This document shows, in pieces, positions 10,701 to 25,700 of a DNA stretch of 64,000 nt (within the stretch, counting starts at the first letter, position 1; the number at the start of each line of letters is the position of its first letter). The notes beneath the pieces are model-generated. The model did not search any database and was not told the DNA's origin. It saw only the letters and a list, made by a program, of their open reading frames with translations. Source of the DNA: Candidatus Liberimonas magnetica (GTDB taxonomy: Bacteria; Elusimicrobiota; Endomicrobiia; Endomicrobiales; JAFGIL01); assembly GCA_020523885.1 (NCBI GenBank), contig JAJAPY010000001.1:62001-126000 (forward strand), given 5' to 3'. Made by a program: the position numbers and the translations under genes.

Positions 10701-13700
10701 TGGCAGGAAATAGTAACAAAGCAGGGGCTAGTATTAAAGTCAGCAAAGAAAGTAAAATATTGGGCGCTACTTCGTTGCAAGATAGGCAAACCGGCTTAAA
10801 TATTGATGTAAGAGATGGGAAATCCACAGTTAGTTTTAAAGAAGATAGTTATTCGCCTTATTCAATTAAGGTTTATGAAGTAAATGGAGAAATCAACCAG
10901 ATACTTAATGTTACTTCTTTAACTGACGGAACAATACAAATAGAATTGGCTGATAAGCAAGGCAATCACTACAATATCATTGTACCTGGCTATAAAAACT
11001 CTCAAGAATTCAAAACCTTTGTTTCTGCAGTACAAGCCCGTAAAGCTAATCAGAGGGACGCATCATTGGCGCAAAGCGCTCTTAACGCACAAAATGCTTT
11101 AGCAGGAATAATTAAAACCAAAGTAGAAATCAGCAAACAGGTTGAAGCAGAGGTGAGATATGCACAAGAACAGCCAAAAACTCCTATAAAAGTGTCTAAG
11201 CCTGAAGTCAAACCGGCGCCGGATGTTCAAGCTGTTGTAGCCAGGGTAATAGGAAGGGCTAAAGAACTTGATAAAACTATGACAGATGCTGATATTTTGA
11301 AAATAGTTGATGCTCATATTAATCTGGCTAGTAAAGGTGCAGATACGCTTATACATAAAATTAGCGAATACTCTAATACCGTTGATATAGCTTTTACAGA
11401 AGCACCGGAAGAATTTAGTGCCCTGCGTCAAAATCAATTGCTCCTAATGAATGTTCTTAGAGCTATGCAAAAGCAATTAGCTCAGGCGGTTTCCGCAGCT
11501 GAAAATGCTAGGAAAAATTCTGAAAGGCTTGCGCAAGCGCAAGCTGCGGATGCTGCAGCAAAAGTCGCAGCAAGAAAGTCAAAACTTATTGATTCTTTTG
11601 TTACAAGGTTTAGAGATGCTGTTGGCAGCGCTCCCAATGACGCAGAAATGAAGGAGATACTTAGAATTGCAGATAAAGCTGCCAAAGACCTATCCCAAAT
11701 GGGGGAAGCTAATACGGAATTTGCAGCATTGACTCATCGTGTATCGCAAGCAAAAGCTGCGGCAAAGCAGGCTGCTGCGGCTCAGGCAAGAAAAGCGCTA
11801 AGGCCCGGGTATAAAGAAGTCACGGTAAGGCTAAAACCCGGACAAAAATTACAAGGTATAGGCTATATATATGATAGTGAACCTCACACCTATATAGATG
11901 AGAATACATTTACACTGGAAAATAATTCAGACAGTGACAGAGTAGTGAGTTTTTATGCCAGAGATAATTATAGGGTTTTATGGAATTCTTCAAAGCCTGC
12001 AGACAGGGTTTACGGCAGGGTAGGTTTCGGTACATCTTTAACTGCTACGATAGATCTTGCAAGAAATCCAATAACGATACAGACCGGCGGACAAACTCTA
12101 ACAGTAACCCCTGCCTATGCGATCTTTACAGGTAATGTAACGCCGGTTTTCGGTGAAACTGCTTTCCAGGCCTGGGCAAGAAAAACAGGTTTTGTCACGT
12201 TTGAAATAAGGAAGGAAGGCAGCGACCTTGTCGTACGGGACGAAAAGAATAATGTCGTTAAAAGAGGAACAAATTTAGAGCTGTTTTTTGAAGGGGTCAT
12301 GTATAAGGCGGTAAGGAACCAGGATGGAACATATAATTTGACGGCAGTAAACGAGCAATCAGGGAATGTCTGGTGTATTGATTATCCAAGCATTAGTTAT
12401 GAAACGGATAGCACTAAAAAGGCCCAGAACCTTCTTTTCGGGCAGAGCTTAGCCTTCCATGAAGGCATGCAATATTCTTTTTATAATGAAAGCAATGAAC
12501 CTGTATGGTTCAGCATCGATAAAATCGAAGGCACGGAAAAAGGATATACGATAACATATATGGGTAAAGATGGGGCTCGTACAACATCTGATTTTTTTAA
12601 TGACACATATAATTTATATGGATTAACTATAACAAGGGACAAACAAGGAAATTTCAGCATAGTAAATTCAAATTATGAAAACGGAAAAGATATAGGTTAT
12701 GCAGAGGGCAGTATTTCTACCCCCAAAAAAGTAACCCCTTCCCAGCCGGCTGCACCTGCCCTGGCGCCGGCTATAATCACTGAACGCCCCAAGGTAGGAA
12801 GATGTATAGCTCAGGGTGATGTTCACGGAGAATTGGACGGCCTGATAGAAAACCTGCGCCAGGCAGGTTTAATAAGGCAAGTTGAAAAAGTCGAGAAAAA
12901 GGGTTTGCTTGGCAAGAAAGTCGTCACTTTGCAATGGGAATGGATAGGTACAGATGTTGAATTTGTTCAAATGGGCGACATTATTGACAAGGGGCCGAAG
13001 TCGGTTGAAGCATATAAATTCATGCAGGATATGCAAAAGCAGGCTAAAGCCAAAGGCTGTAAAGTGGTCCGCCTTTTGGGTAATCATGAGTTGGCGATAT
13101 TGCAGGGGAATTATCAATTTGCCGTACCGGAAAGAGAACTTATAAAAACAGTAAAAAGTGAAGCTGAATTGGAAGCGAAAAAACAAGAACTTAGGAAACA
13201 AGCAGATGAAATAAGAGCCCTATTAATTCAAGATATAAAGGAAGGCAAAGTACAGGCGGCTCATGTTTACGGGGACAGGCTGTTCATTCACAGCGGATTG
13301 ACTCCGCTTGTCGGGATAAAAATAATCAGAGGAATATTAGATGATAAGGGTGTTCCCAGCGTCAATGACCTGTTTAAGAAGATAGCTGTAGATGCTCTAA
13401 ATAAGGGAATGCTGCAAAAGTTCCCTCAGTTTAGTAATCTAACGCCTGCAGATATAAATAGTATGACTGCAGATCAATTGGATCTTATTATAGCGAACAT
13501 CGGCATAACGCTTGAAGATATAGTCAGGCAGGCTAACCTGACTATAAAGCTGGAAGATATAGCATCAAGCATTAACACGGTATTTACGGATTGTGTTGTT
13601 AATTTCAATGATTTTAAACATAATAGCCATCCGATTTTTTGGATTCCACCCGAGCGCTCCGGTCCCGGTTTCACTCCTGATCCTGCCGGAGGTATATTCT

Positions 13701-16700
13701 GGGCTGATTATAGTAAACTCTCGATGTCTCTTGGAATAAAACAAGTTGTAGGGCATACTCCTGAGATTACTCCTGAAGGGGAAAAGATAAAAGGCCAGAA
13801 AGGCAGGATGTCAGCGGATGCGGGTCTGATAAATATAGACGCCGGTTTGACCGAATACTACGGCGGAAACAATATTTTCCTGGAAATAGATGCAAATAGC
13901 AATAAAATTAATTTATGGAACAAGGCTGGTACAGGCTGGGAAAAAGATAAAGCCCTAGATTTTATGCCTGCCCAGCAGGCCGGCGGGCAGAAAATGTCGG
14001 CGCTCGGAGCGGGCGTGGCTATGGTGCTTGAAGCTGTTGAAAAAACCGTAAACCCGGCCGGGCCTGTTATTAAAAAAGAAGCGGTTGAGCTGGCAAAAGC
14101 GCTTATTGAATTGTTCAGGTCGCAGAAGTGGGGAAAGAATGTAACCAGCGATGGGAAGTACAGCGAAATCATTAAATTAAAAGCATCATTGGCATCAGAG
14201 GGTATCACTGACATAGAGATATGGGAGAACCCGAAGCTGATCCTGGATAAAGCCCATTACGCCCTTGCTACCATAGACGGCAATACCTTAATATTAAATT
14301 CAGTTTTAGCGGATGCTCTCCTGCGTGCGCCTCCGAAAGGCCACAAAGCGTTATTAGAAGCCCTTATTACGCTTGCTCAGCATGAAAAGCTGGAAGACGA
14401 AGCATTAAATAAACCCGGCTCAGCGATATATGACGCTTTTTCAAAATATATCGAACCGCCTGAAAATATTGAACTGTCTGCTAATAGAGGTTTGCTGCGC
14501 GAAGCCTATACAGCGGCTTATAAAGAGGTTACAGGACAGGCTTCTCAAACAGGAGCGGAGGTTGACACCTTAATCTCTAATGCACTAACCATGGTTACTG
14601 CCGGTATGCCTTTATCTTTTGCATTTGACGTAATCAAAAATAAGGCAAGAGAACTGGCAGAACGGACTATAGCAAAAGATAAAGAAGACCTGGTAAATGC
14701 CCTATCAATGTGGGCATTTGTTAATGAAAAGAACCTGGTTTCTGCCAAGCAGGGTTTAGAAACCCGGATACCTGTTCCCATACAAGGCATAGAAGACCTG
14801 CTAAAAAAACATAAAGATAAATACGGCGAAAAGGCAAAGCAGTTGGAAGCCGAGATGAAGTTAAAAGGACAGCAATACCTTGATGCCTCTTCCAAAAAAG
14901 ACACTCCTCAGTATATCCTGGATGAACTTCACAATGATTATCAATTGGCTGAACAGCGTTTGTTTGCCGCTGTAGCAGGGTATCTGATAGCTAATGAAGA
15001 CAGTGCGGTTATTAAGTCTATTATTTTGCGGTACCATGAACTGGCAGATACCGGAAAAGACAGAGAAGCAGCTCTTGTGAAGTCTATAATAGCCAAAGGA
15101 GCCAAGTCTTGTGCAGCACTATCAAGCCTGGGCGAGCAGGATATCGCAGAGCAGATAGCTCAGCAGCAAACACCCGTACAGCAGAAAGCTGCTGCGCCGG
15201 AATTTGATTTTTCGCTCGGTTCGCTTGAAATGCGCACTGCTCTTGAAAACAAAGTATCAAAAGCTTACCTGGATGCCGTTGAGGAGCATTTAAAGGCATC
15301 GGTTCAGTCCTTGTCTCATCAAAGCTTTAACAGAGTTATCCTTGTAGCTGATCCGGTTAATTCAATACCGAAAATGGTCCAGGGACTGGGAACCAATATG
15401 CCCGCAGTTTCTGTTAAGGGCGAAAGGGCAATGTATACTGTCCAGGTAACAATGCCGGACGGAAGTATACAGAATATCTTATTTATAGATGCCCGTTTTG
15501 TAGGTGATTCGGTATCTTTGTATAACGTTTCTCCGGAGCTTGCGTTTGAGTATATGGACAATCATATTATCAAGGCAGGCTATAAGAGGAATGCCAGCAT
15601 ACCTATGCTAAACCGCGATGATTTAATGCCGCTATCCCTGATAATGGAACAACTGCAGCTCCTGCCCAGGGCCGGGTTAAGGGCAGCTGCAATGCAGTAC
15701 TGGAATCAGACCCATGTCTATAACCCGAATTTTGCACCTTCGATGCCTGCAGGTACGGTACATAAAGCGATAGAAAAGGACAAAATGCAGTATAGGCGCG
15801 GTTTATATGATGAAATAAAAGCAGCGGCATCGAGTGAACCGAGTGCAATAACAACCCTGCTCAGGAGCCTGCAGGTAGAAAATATGAGCGAAGATGAATT
15901 ATGGCAGTTTGTAAGCATAATGACTGATACTATAGCGGATATAGACAGGGAGTATGCCAAAGCCAAAGCTGCACAGTCAGGTACGGTTGCGGCAGCGGCA
16001 ACAACAGCAGGAGCATCCGTTGTAGATATTGTTCGCGGACTTGCAGGACGTAAAACGCCTATTCAAGCTCCTCCTGCGGCCCGGAAGAGGCAGGCTGTCA
16101 AAGAAGTATCTTTGGGAACGGTTTCTTTAAGAGAATTGCTGGCTGTACCTGCTGCCAAAATCAGCGAGTTTAATGGAGATATAGGCAGATTAACCGTTGT
16201 AATTGACAGCGTATTGAAAGAAACCGGTTCCGAACTTACAGAGCAAAAAAGGCTTGAACTCTTCAGAGAATTGAGGGATTATTTGAAAGCAGGCAGTTTT
16301 ACTACTGCTGACCCTCAAATACAAAGGATGGTTGTCCGGATCATGACTTTGCAGTTTAAAATTTTAGACTCTATGAATATCCCGGCACAAACGCACCGTG
16401 CCATACTGTATTATGCAAATACTGCGCAACTGTTATTATTGGAATTGGGAGATTCCGTAAAATCAAGACAAACACTGTTTTTTGACCTGCTCAACGCTCC
16501 TCCTGCAGCCTGGCCGTCTATTATTTATACGCCTCAAACAATGAGTGAAAATGGGCTTACAATCGCAATAGTATTCCTTTATTTACACAGGGATGACAGC
16601 CAGATATCTAAGGAAGCGATGGACACTGCGGCGAAAGTAGTAGCTAATTTAGGTTTGAGAGAAGGTAAAGGCCTTACACCCTTGAGCATGCAAAAGGCAT

Positions 16701-19700
16701 TTGTTCAAGCAGGGTTAGATGCTCCGGATACTGCCAACGCGGCTGCTCTTATCGGGCATTTGACAATAATGGCTGCTCTTGCCAATAATATTGAAATAGA
16801 GCTGGCCGGAAAAGGGTTACCGTCTGTTGTAAAATCCAAATATGAATTACTTGCCGTAGAGTTGTTGAAAGGCCAGGCGACTTCCGGGCATATCCAGGAT
16901 ATATGTAAAATGATGTTTCCTGATGCAAAAGGAATCGAACAAATCAGCGATTATTTAATGTCTTTTAGAGAACCTTATAAAATCCTTTCAAAAAGTGTCG
17001 TCGGGTTTACCGAGTTATTGGCCCCTATAGAACAGCCTGCTGCTTTGCAAGGTAGCGAAGCAGTCCCGGGAAAAAAAGAAGAGGCAGAACTTCCCAAGGA
17101 AGCCCTGCCGACCATACCGGCAGAGTTTATTGCCGGCGGCGAAGTACAGGTGTTATTAGAAAGATTCATCAAAAAGGGCGATGTCAAAAAAATAGTAAGT
17201 GCTTATAATCATATAGTGAAAAATGGGCTGAGTTACGAAGAATTGGAAAAGGTACTGCCGCCTTATATAAACGATGATATTATAGACAAGATCCATGATG
17301 CTTTATTCCAACTCTATAGCACTGATCAGGACCAGGCTATAGCCGCTGCTTTCATTAACCAGATGATGGCCAGGTCCAGGTCTAAAAGTGACGGAATATA
17401 TAGCAATTGTTCTAATAAGCTGGCCTGGTTTTTAGATCAACAGAAAAAACCTTCACTGGCGCTCTATACGGTTTACTTTTATCAAGAAGCAATAAAAGCT
17501 TATGGGAAAATGCTAGGCACACCTGATGCCGAAGGCCAGGAAAAATTAATTTATGGCCTTATAGGCACAGCCTATGTGAACATAGGCCAGGTGTTGGCGG
17601 ACAAAGGCGAGACTGATAAAGCAGCAGTTTGTTATGAACAGGCGATCACTGTATCAGAAAAGAGCGATAAAAAACGCCAGGCTACCGTTACCGGTGATTC
17701 CCTTAATGCTTTGGGCAATATAGAGTATGACAAAGGGAGTTTCCTTAAAGCCAGGGGATTATTCATGCAAGCTTTAAAAATAGCCGAGGAAATGAAAGAC
17801 GACAGGTTACGGAATGCGGCGCTCGGCAATTTGGGCCTGGTCGAGGATAGAAGCGGTAATTTTGAAGAAGCTGTAAAATACTATGAAAAGGCGCTTGAGA
17901 TCAGCAGGCAGATAAATCATACACGGGCTACGGCACGCCATTTAAACCATCTCGGGAATGCCTTTTCGGCTCAAATAGGCATATCATCCGACGTACGAGC
18001 CAATAAAAAATTAGCCGAACGGGCGGAAAAATGCCATCAGGAAGCTCTTGAAATTGCCGAGAAAAATAATTTTACCGGGACTAAAGGCGGGGCGCTGGAT
18101 AACCTTGCCATGGTGTATGCTGACATGGCTAAATTGACATCTAATCCTAATGAACGCGCAGGCTTATTTGCCAAGGCGGTAAGGTATCACAGGCGGGCCA
18201 TAGAAGTTGCAGAAAATTCGGGAAATACCGCTGCTACTCATCTTCTTAGTCTGGGCAATACTTTAAAAGATTCGGGCAATACCGACGAAGCCCTGGCAGC
18301 CTATAAACAGGCTCTATCAAAACTGCAGGGAGCGCAATTGATTACGGATGATACGACCTGGCGCATTTATTATGCCATGGGTAAATTGTATTATGAAGCA
18401 GGTTATTATGAAGCGGCTTATGAAAAATATCTTAACTCACTGCGCCGGATAGAAGACCGGGCAGTAGCCTCTAATGTCAGCGCCAGCGATATGGGCTACA
18501 CGCGGGAAACAGGTATGGTATTTTTTTATATGGTTTTAGCGTGCCTGCGTAACGGTGATGTAAAAACAGCCTTCGAATACCATAAGCGATATCTCAAGCT
18601 AATGACTCTTCTGAAGGGAGTTTCACCTCAGCAATTGATAAAACTTATGGGCGTAACGGAAGGGAACATTTCTGGGATTTATTTTAAATCAGAAGAGGCG
18701 CAGGGTTCCACACCCAAAACCCAGCCTGCTTCAGGCCGGGCAAAAGGTGCTCTTGGTGCTTTGGGTAAAGCTGTATCTTCCGCGCTCGGGCGTACGGCAA
18801 AGAAGCCTGCTGATGTAAAGGAAGAGCAGTTCGATACTGCTGCTGACCAGCAGATACAGGACGCAAAGACGACCATTGAGAATATAATCGCAGAGCTTGG
18901 CAAATACCCTCCTTATAATGTACCTGCTGACAAAAGCGCTGACATAGAGAAAAGGTTAAGGCAGATAATAGACGATTTTTCATCAGTTGTTGACCCTGCA
19001 TTGGCGCAGAACAGGGAACTTACGCACTTTGAAGCAAAAATGTGCCATCTGATATCCCTGGCCTACAGCCATCTGGTAGAAATAACCGACCCTAAAGAAT
19101 TAAGCGTGGTCAATAATTATTACAGCCTTTCCCTGAAGTATTTAAATCTGGCTCTTAAAGATACCAGCCATCCGGATTTCTGGAAATTTAAAGTATGGGA
19201 AGCGGAGCTACATGCAGAGTTGGCAAAGGTTGTGGAAAGGTATTTACAGCCCCTTCCTTCCATGAGTAGGGACGAAGTGAAGAAAGAGCTTATTTCAATG
19301 AAAGCTAATTACCAAAAGTCCAACAAGGTATTCAGCGAGCTGGGGATATATATACCGCAGGATATATGGGCTAAGCAAGGTTATGACGTATATTCAAGGA
19401 CACGGCAAACAGAAACTGCAAATTTTTATAATAACTGTACCGGCTTATTGCAGAAGCTGGATACGGAATATGCAAGCTATACAGATGAAGAGCTGGTAAA
19501 AGCCGTTGCAGAGGAATTGTTAATTACAAAAAAGAAGTTATACGCATTTGAAAAAGGCGACGATACTGAAGTAATAAATAACATTATTGCAAAACTCAAT
19601 GAATTAAGAAACAGCGAGCCGCGGATTACCCAGACTCTTATTGATTATATCAGCAGTCTGGGCCAGTATGTTATTATTGCCGGCGGTATACGGGCTGTGG

Positions 19701-22700
19701 AAACTTTGATGGATCATTCTTTGCCTTTAACACCGGATGATAGGAAAAGAATGAAGATAATGATAGCGGATGCGTATGTTACGGACATAAGATCAGGCAA
19801 TTTCATAGCTCTTAACGACCTAAAAAACAAGGTCCCTGACATAAGCGCTGAAACTTTAGTAAAGATGGCACAAAAGTATGCCAAGGTTTCTCTTAACCGC
19901 AGGGAGCTTGCGGCTGTAGGTACTGAAGGCGGTAAAAAATATAATCTAGGCCTGCTTGGCGAGTTTGACGGCAGTAATAATAAAGTGCTTGCGCAGACTA
20001 TTAACAGCGATGGGACACGCGAGTTTGTTGTTATAAGCAAGATAGAGGTAAAAGACGGCGTACCCATGGTAACGTACGGCACTCTTGAGAGATGGAAAAC
20101 AGTGAGTGCTGAAGAATTAAACAAGCGTTTTACAGGGCTTGTATTAGTTCAGTATCCTGACCAGCTCGGAAAACCTATACCATTCACCCCTGCACCGGCC
20201 GTGGAAGCAGAGACTCCTGTTCCTGGGCAGGATTTACAATTGGCTGATGAGTTAAGCTCGGCATTTGTAAAGGCCTATGAGGCAATTGCAAAGGATCTTC
20301 CTACAATAGATGATAACATCAAACAGTTAATTGCAGATACTGTTAAGTCAGCTTCTACAGGTGTGCCTTTGCCTCTTCTCATTGAATCTGTCAAAGCTGC
20401 GGCAGAAAAACTGGCAAGGGAAGCTGTAAATGCGGCCAAGGAGCCCGCTCTTGAGGCAAAGCCGCTTACTTCGTCAGAAATACTGTCACAAACATGGCCT
20501 GCGGGCGGAAACTTGAACTTTATTGCAGGCAAGGAAGTGCTGGCCTTATTAATACAATGTAATATCAAAGAGGCTGATGCCAAAAAAATAGTAACTGCCT
20601 ATAATACTGTTGTGAAAGGCCAGATAACTCCCGAGAAGCTGGACCAGCAGCTTGGGAATATCCTGCCGTCCTACATAGACTCAGCTATGTTAGACAATAT
20701 TTATGATGAAATAAATAAACTTATGAGCGCTAATCCGGAACAGGCTATAGCGGCTATGTTTATTAACCAGGTTTTATCTAAGTTTAAAGGCGATACCCGC
20801 TGCTACGGCTCTTCAAGTAATTTATTAGGATGGCTTTTAAAGAATAAACAGGACTCTTCAAGAACGCCCTATGCAATTTATTATTATCAAGAGGCCATAA
20901 AAACTTATGAAAGCGGCCTTGAATTATTGCCGGCTGAAGGAATGGATGAACATACCAGGGAAACAAGTGAATTATACTATGGCCTTGTAGGTGAAATGTA
21001 TTTGCGGTTGGCTGATCTCATGGGAAGAGACGGTGATACCGCCAAAGCAGAGGCTTGTTTTAAACAGGCAATTGCTGTGTCAGAAAAGACTGATAAAGTA
21101 AAGAAATCTGCAATCCTTAGCGAAGCCTATAGTGGTATCGGTTTAGGCGGGATATATTATGCTAAAAGAGATTTCAAAAAAGCTAAAGAATTATATACCG
21201 AAGCTTTACGGTTGGCAAATAATGACAGATTAAAACGTTTAGCATTCAGCTCTTTAGGCCAGGTTGAGGAGAAATTCGGGAATTTAGAAGCAGCCATAAA
21301 ATATCATGAACAGGCTCTAGAAAAAAGCAGGCTGGTAGGCAGTCCGAAAGCAACAGCAGGCCATTTAGAAGATCTTGGTATTGCCCTTAGCGGTCATGCT
21401 CAGCAATTGGCTACCCAAGGCAAACAATATCGAGAAAAATCAACTGAGTTTTTTAACAGGGCTGAAAAATGTTATTTAGAAGCTGTGAAAATTGCTGATG
21501 AAAATAATCTTATTGGAACTAATAATGCAATAAGCAACCTTGGTATTTTGTATTATGATTGGGCTAGATTGACATCTGAGACAAGTGAAAAGAAAAAATT
21601 ATTAGCTCAGGCTATAGAGTATCAGGGGCGGGCCGCAAAAACTGCAGAAAGCTCCGGGAATACGCTTAAGGAAGCTATTTGTCTTCTTAATCTTGGCAAT
21701 GCCTTAAAAGATTTTGGCAATATAGACGAAGCATTGAAAACCTATAAACAGGCTCTGTCAAAACTACAGGGTTCTAAAGTAACTACGGATGATACGTCCT
21801 GGCGCATATATTATGCCATGGGTAAACTGTTTTATGAAAAAAAGGAATATAATTCAGCTTATGATTGTTATTATAATTCTATAAAACAGACAGAATCCCG
21901 GACAGCAGCCTCTAATATTAGCGCTAATGACGCAGGCTATTGGGCAGATAAGATGCCTTTATATTTTAATATGGTTTTAACATGTCTGCATATGGATAAT
22001 ATAGAAAAAGCTTTGGAATATAACAGCGAGTATAAAAAAATATGGGTTTCATCGGGAAATTCTGACAAGGAATTCAATGCTATTACTAAGGCTAACATTC
22101 GTGAGCGTTATTTTGCAGCAGAAAAAGCCCAGGCTGTTCCAGGCCAGGCAAAAGATGTTCTTAGGGTTTTTGGAAAAGCTGTAACTTCTGCAATTGGGCA
22201 TACGGCCAAGGCGGCAGAACAAGAACCCAAATCAAAACCTAAAGCTCCTGCGCAAAATACCCAGGTAACAGAATCAGCGGTACTGAGAATAAATCTTAAT
22301 GAGATAAGAGATTATTTTATAAAAGATGCCAAGGAAACTTTTGGTTTTTCTGAACAAGACATAGTCGATGCTATTAACAGATTAGCGTTACAAAACCCTG
22401 AAAAGGCTATAGAAATAGTATTTAATGCTGCCCAGAAAACTGATGCTGCCTTTGCTTTAAAAGAGGCATTTCTTCATTTTGAGCTAGATAAAGATTACTT
22501 TATGGACCATACCAACGTATATAACGTCATTATTAAAGATATATATGATAAATTAATACAACAGAAACAAGCACAACAGACAAAAACTCCTGAAACGACT
22601 ACGCTCCCGGCGGCTGCCCCTCAACCTGCAATTGTGTCGATAGCGGTGGGCAATTATGTAACAATTGAAGGAAGTGTATGGAAAATTGATAGGATATGGC

Positions 22701-25700
22701 CGGACAAAAAGATACTGCTTACAGATGCATATCCTGAAGATGAGGAAGAAGTATCTGAAAAAACAGTAGGTTTAAGCGAAGTGCAAGGGGTTTTCACTAC
22801 TAAAGAGGAGGCAGAAGCATCAAAGAAAGGCCATGCAACTGCGCAGGAAATAATTAGGGGACGGAGTCAACTTGTCAATTTAACAGGTTCAAAAACCGAC
22901 TCTGGCACAGCCTTGACCCTTCCCGCGAACCGCCAGGCTGCGGATGAATTAAGGAATTCTTTAAGAAAAGATAATATAAGTAACAAGGCATTGAATTGGC
23001 TGTACAACCGTGGATATGTAGAGTTTAGGGTTGGGTTATTTGTAGGTAAAATAGAATTTTTCAGGACGCTTAATCCCCTAGAGTTCTTTAAAGACCATTA
23101 CAGGGGAGTAGGAGCGTACGAACGCGGAGAAGTTCTAAGAGCGCTTGGTATAGGAGCAATATGGGCAGGTATGCTGGGTGCCGGGACACTGGCATTTTTG
23201 GCGAGTTTAGGCTTGGGTCTGCCGTTGGTTAGTGTATTAATAGGTATAGCGGCAGGTGTTGCGGGGAACATCATTACCCACGGGGTATATAATACCATAT
23301 TTACATATGCACCTCTTACGCTCGGCCGTTATGCACAAGAGGAAGCGGAAAAGCGTTATACCTCCGATGAAATTATTAGAGATATAGAAACGCTGCTTGA
23401 TTTCTATAGAGAGACTATGGCGGCAAACAAACCAAATCAGGCTAAGCTGAGAGATTTCGAACTTTTAAGAGATGGTATAAAAGAGGTGTTGAGTAAGAAA
23501 CGATATATTCCTACAGGGTGGGGACAGAAGTTGAATGACTTATCTGCAAAAGTAGAACGAGCTATAAGACAGATAAACACCCAACCTGGAGTTCAGCTTG
23601 TAGAAGAAGCTGCGAAGCCTGCCTATGAAACTGAGGATAAAGGTGGAACAGTCTCTACTAGGCCAAGAGATTATTATTCAAGGGGCACTATATCTGATGA
23701 AATACAAACTATATCTTTGAGTATAGATGAGATTATGAGGCAAAAAGTGCCGGGTGCAAATAAGATAGCGGCATTAGAGAGAATCAAGCCTAAAATAGAT
23801 GCCATCTTAGGCGGCAAATCCGGCACAGTAACAGGGACAGAGAGGTTGGAATTAGGCAATTTATTAAACAGGATAGAACAATTACAGGCAAGCTTAAAAC
23901 AGGAAGCAAAACCTGCGCCTGCTCCTGCAAAAAAGAAAGGTTTTTTAGGTTTGAGCTTATTTGGTTCGCTGCATCAGATAGCAAGGGATAAGGCTGCGGC
24001 AAGCACCGGCATCAAGAAAGTGGGGTGGAGTACAGCAGCAGTGCTTACAATAGGCTGGTCAACGCCCTGGCTTGCGGCTATAACCGAGACGCTAGGGTTA
24101 AGCCTGTTATATCCTGTAGTACTTGGATTCGACCCGACCGGGCTTAGCTGGATAGTAATAGCAGTTGTATTTGCCATAATACATCCGGACAATTTTATCG
24201 GAAACAGGAGTTTTAAGGATTTTGCAAAGAAAACAGGAAAAAGGATAGGAGCTTCGCTTATTGTGGTGGGCTTACCTTTTATATTTGGACAATCTCAATT
24301 TGAAGCAGCAATTGCAAGCCTTGCGGGGCATTTACTATGGAACGTAATTGCCAAGCCTTTAGGCCAGCCTGAGCTGGATTTAGGGTATGTTGGTGCCGGC
24401 GGCGCGGCCCAAGAAACAGCTGATATTGCAAGCCAGGTTCCAGCACCTGCCGGGAAAACTGGTCAAAAAGCAGAAACTGCCGTCAGAGGAACAGCGGTTC
24501 CCGCAGCAGCCTCAGATTGGATAGCCGAAGATCTTTGGCAGAAGTTTTGTGAAGAAAACAGAGGCAGGCCTCCCCATATAATAGAGTATAAGGGCCCTAT
24601 TAGTGTTATGGATAACGCAGTAAATAAACAACTTGTCTCCCTAAATCCTGATGACCTTGCCTGTATTATTATGGAATCAAGAGGATCCGATATAATTCAC
24701 CACAAAATTGTAGTAGGAAAAGTTAAAAATCTAATGCCCATAGAATTTGTAAATATCCGGATGAAAAAAGGTTTCCCTTTTTCATTTACTATGCATTCTG
24801 AATACTCTGTCAGGGGAAATGTTTTATACCTTGAATATGCCAGAATCAAGGATAGCTTAAAAGGGGAACACCTCTTCTCAAAAACAATGGAAAAAAATGT
24901 TACTACTTTAAGTAAAAAATATCCAGGGAGTAGGTTTGTATCTATTCCTTTACAGGCTTCTATGGAACATTTATTGAAAAAATACTATGGAGCAAGAATT
25001 GCTGCTAGAGATGAGATTTCACACCTCACTCAACTTTTTAATAATCTTGTAGAGTTGCCTGATGGAACTGTTATGATCGGCGAAACGCCCCGATATGATG
25101 AAAAATTGGGCCGGGTAATCCTTCCTGAAATAAAAACCCCCGGTTTTAATATCAGCCACTTCCCAAGTATTCCCGGCCTTACCAATGAACAAATTACAAA
25201 AATTCTTGATATTTTATCACAATATGACGATATTGATAATGTTTATCTATATGGGGATAGGGTAAGAGGCGACTCTGGAAAGTTAGAAATGTATATTACG
25301 CTAAGTGATAGGCAGGATGAAAGATATGTTGAAAGAATACAAGAAAGAATTAGAATGGTAATTAACGTTGAAGTAGAAGGTTACCCGCCCATGAAAGATG
25401 TTGCTCTGGATATTGTAGTAAAATTTTTAGCGCAACAAAGTAGTGTTATTCAAATTATGAAGGATGGCAAAATATTAGATACTCCAAAAGTTTTTACGGA
25501 AAAAGGCGAACAAAAACCCTCTGAGGCTGCTACGACGCTTTTAACCTTGGACCTTGGCAGGTGGCTTGGGTTTTCTGACCAGAAGACGAGGTTATTGCTT
25601 GCGCCGATTGCCGTATGGGAAAATGTGGTTATGAGCTTTGCGCCGTTCCTGTTCGGGAAGATACACGAGCAGTACGATGCCGATAAACAAAACAAACTTA

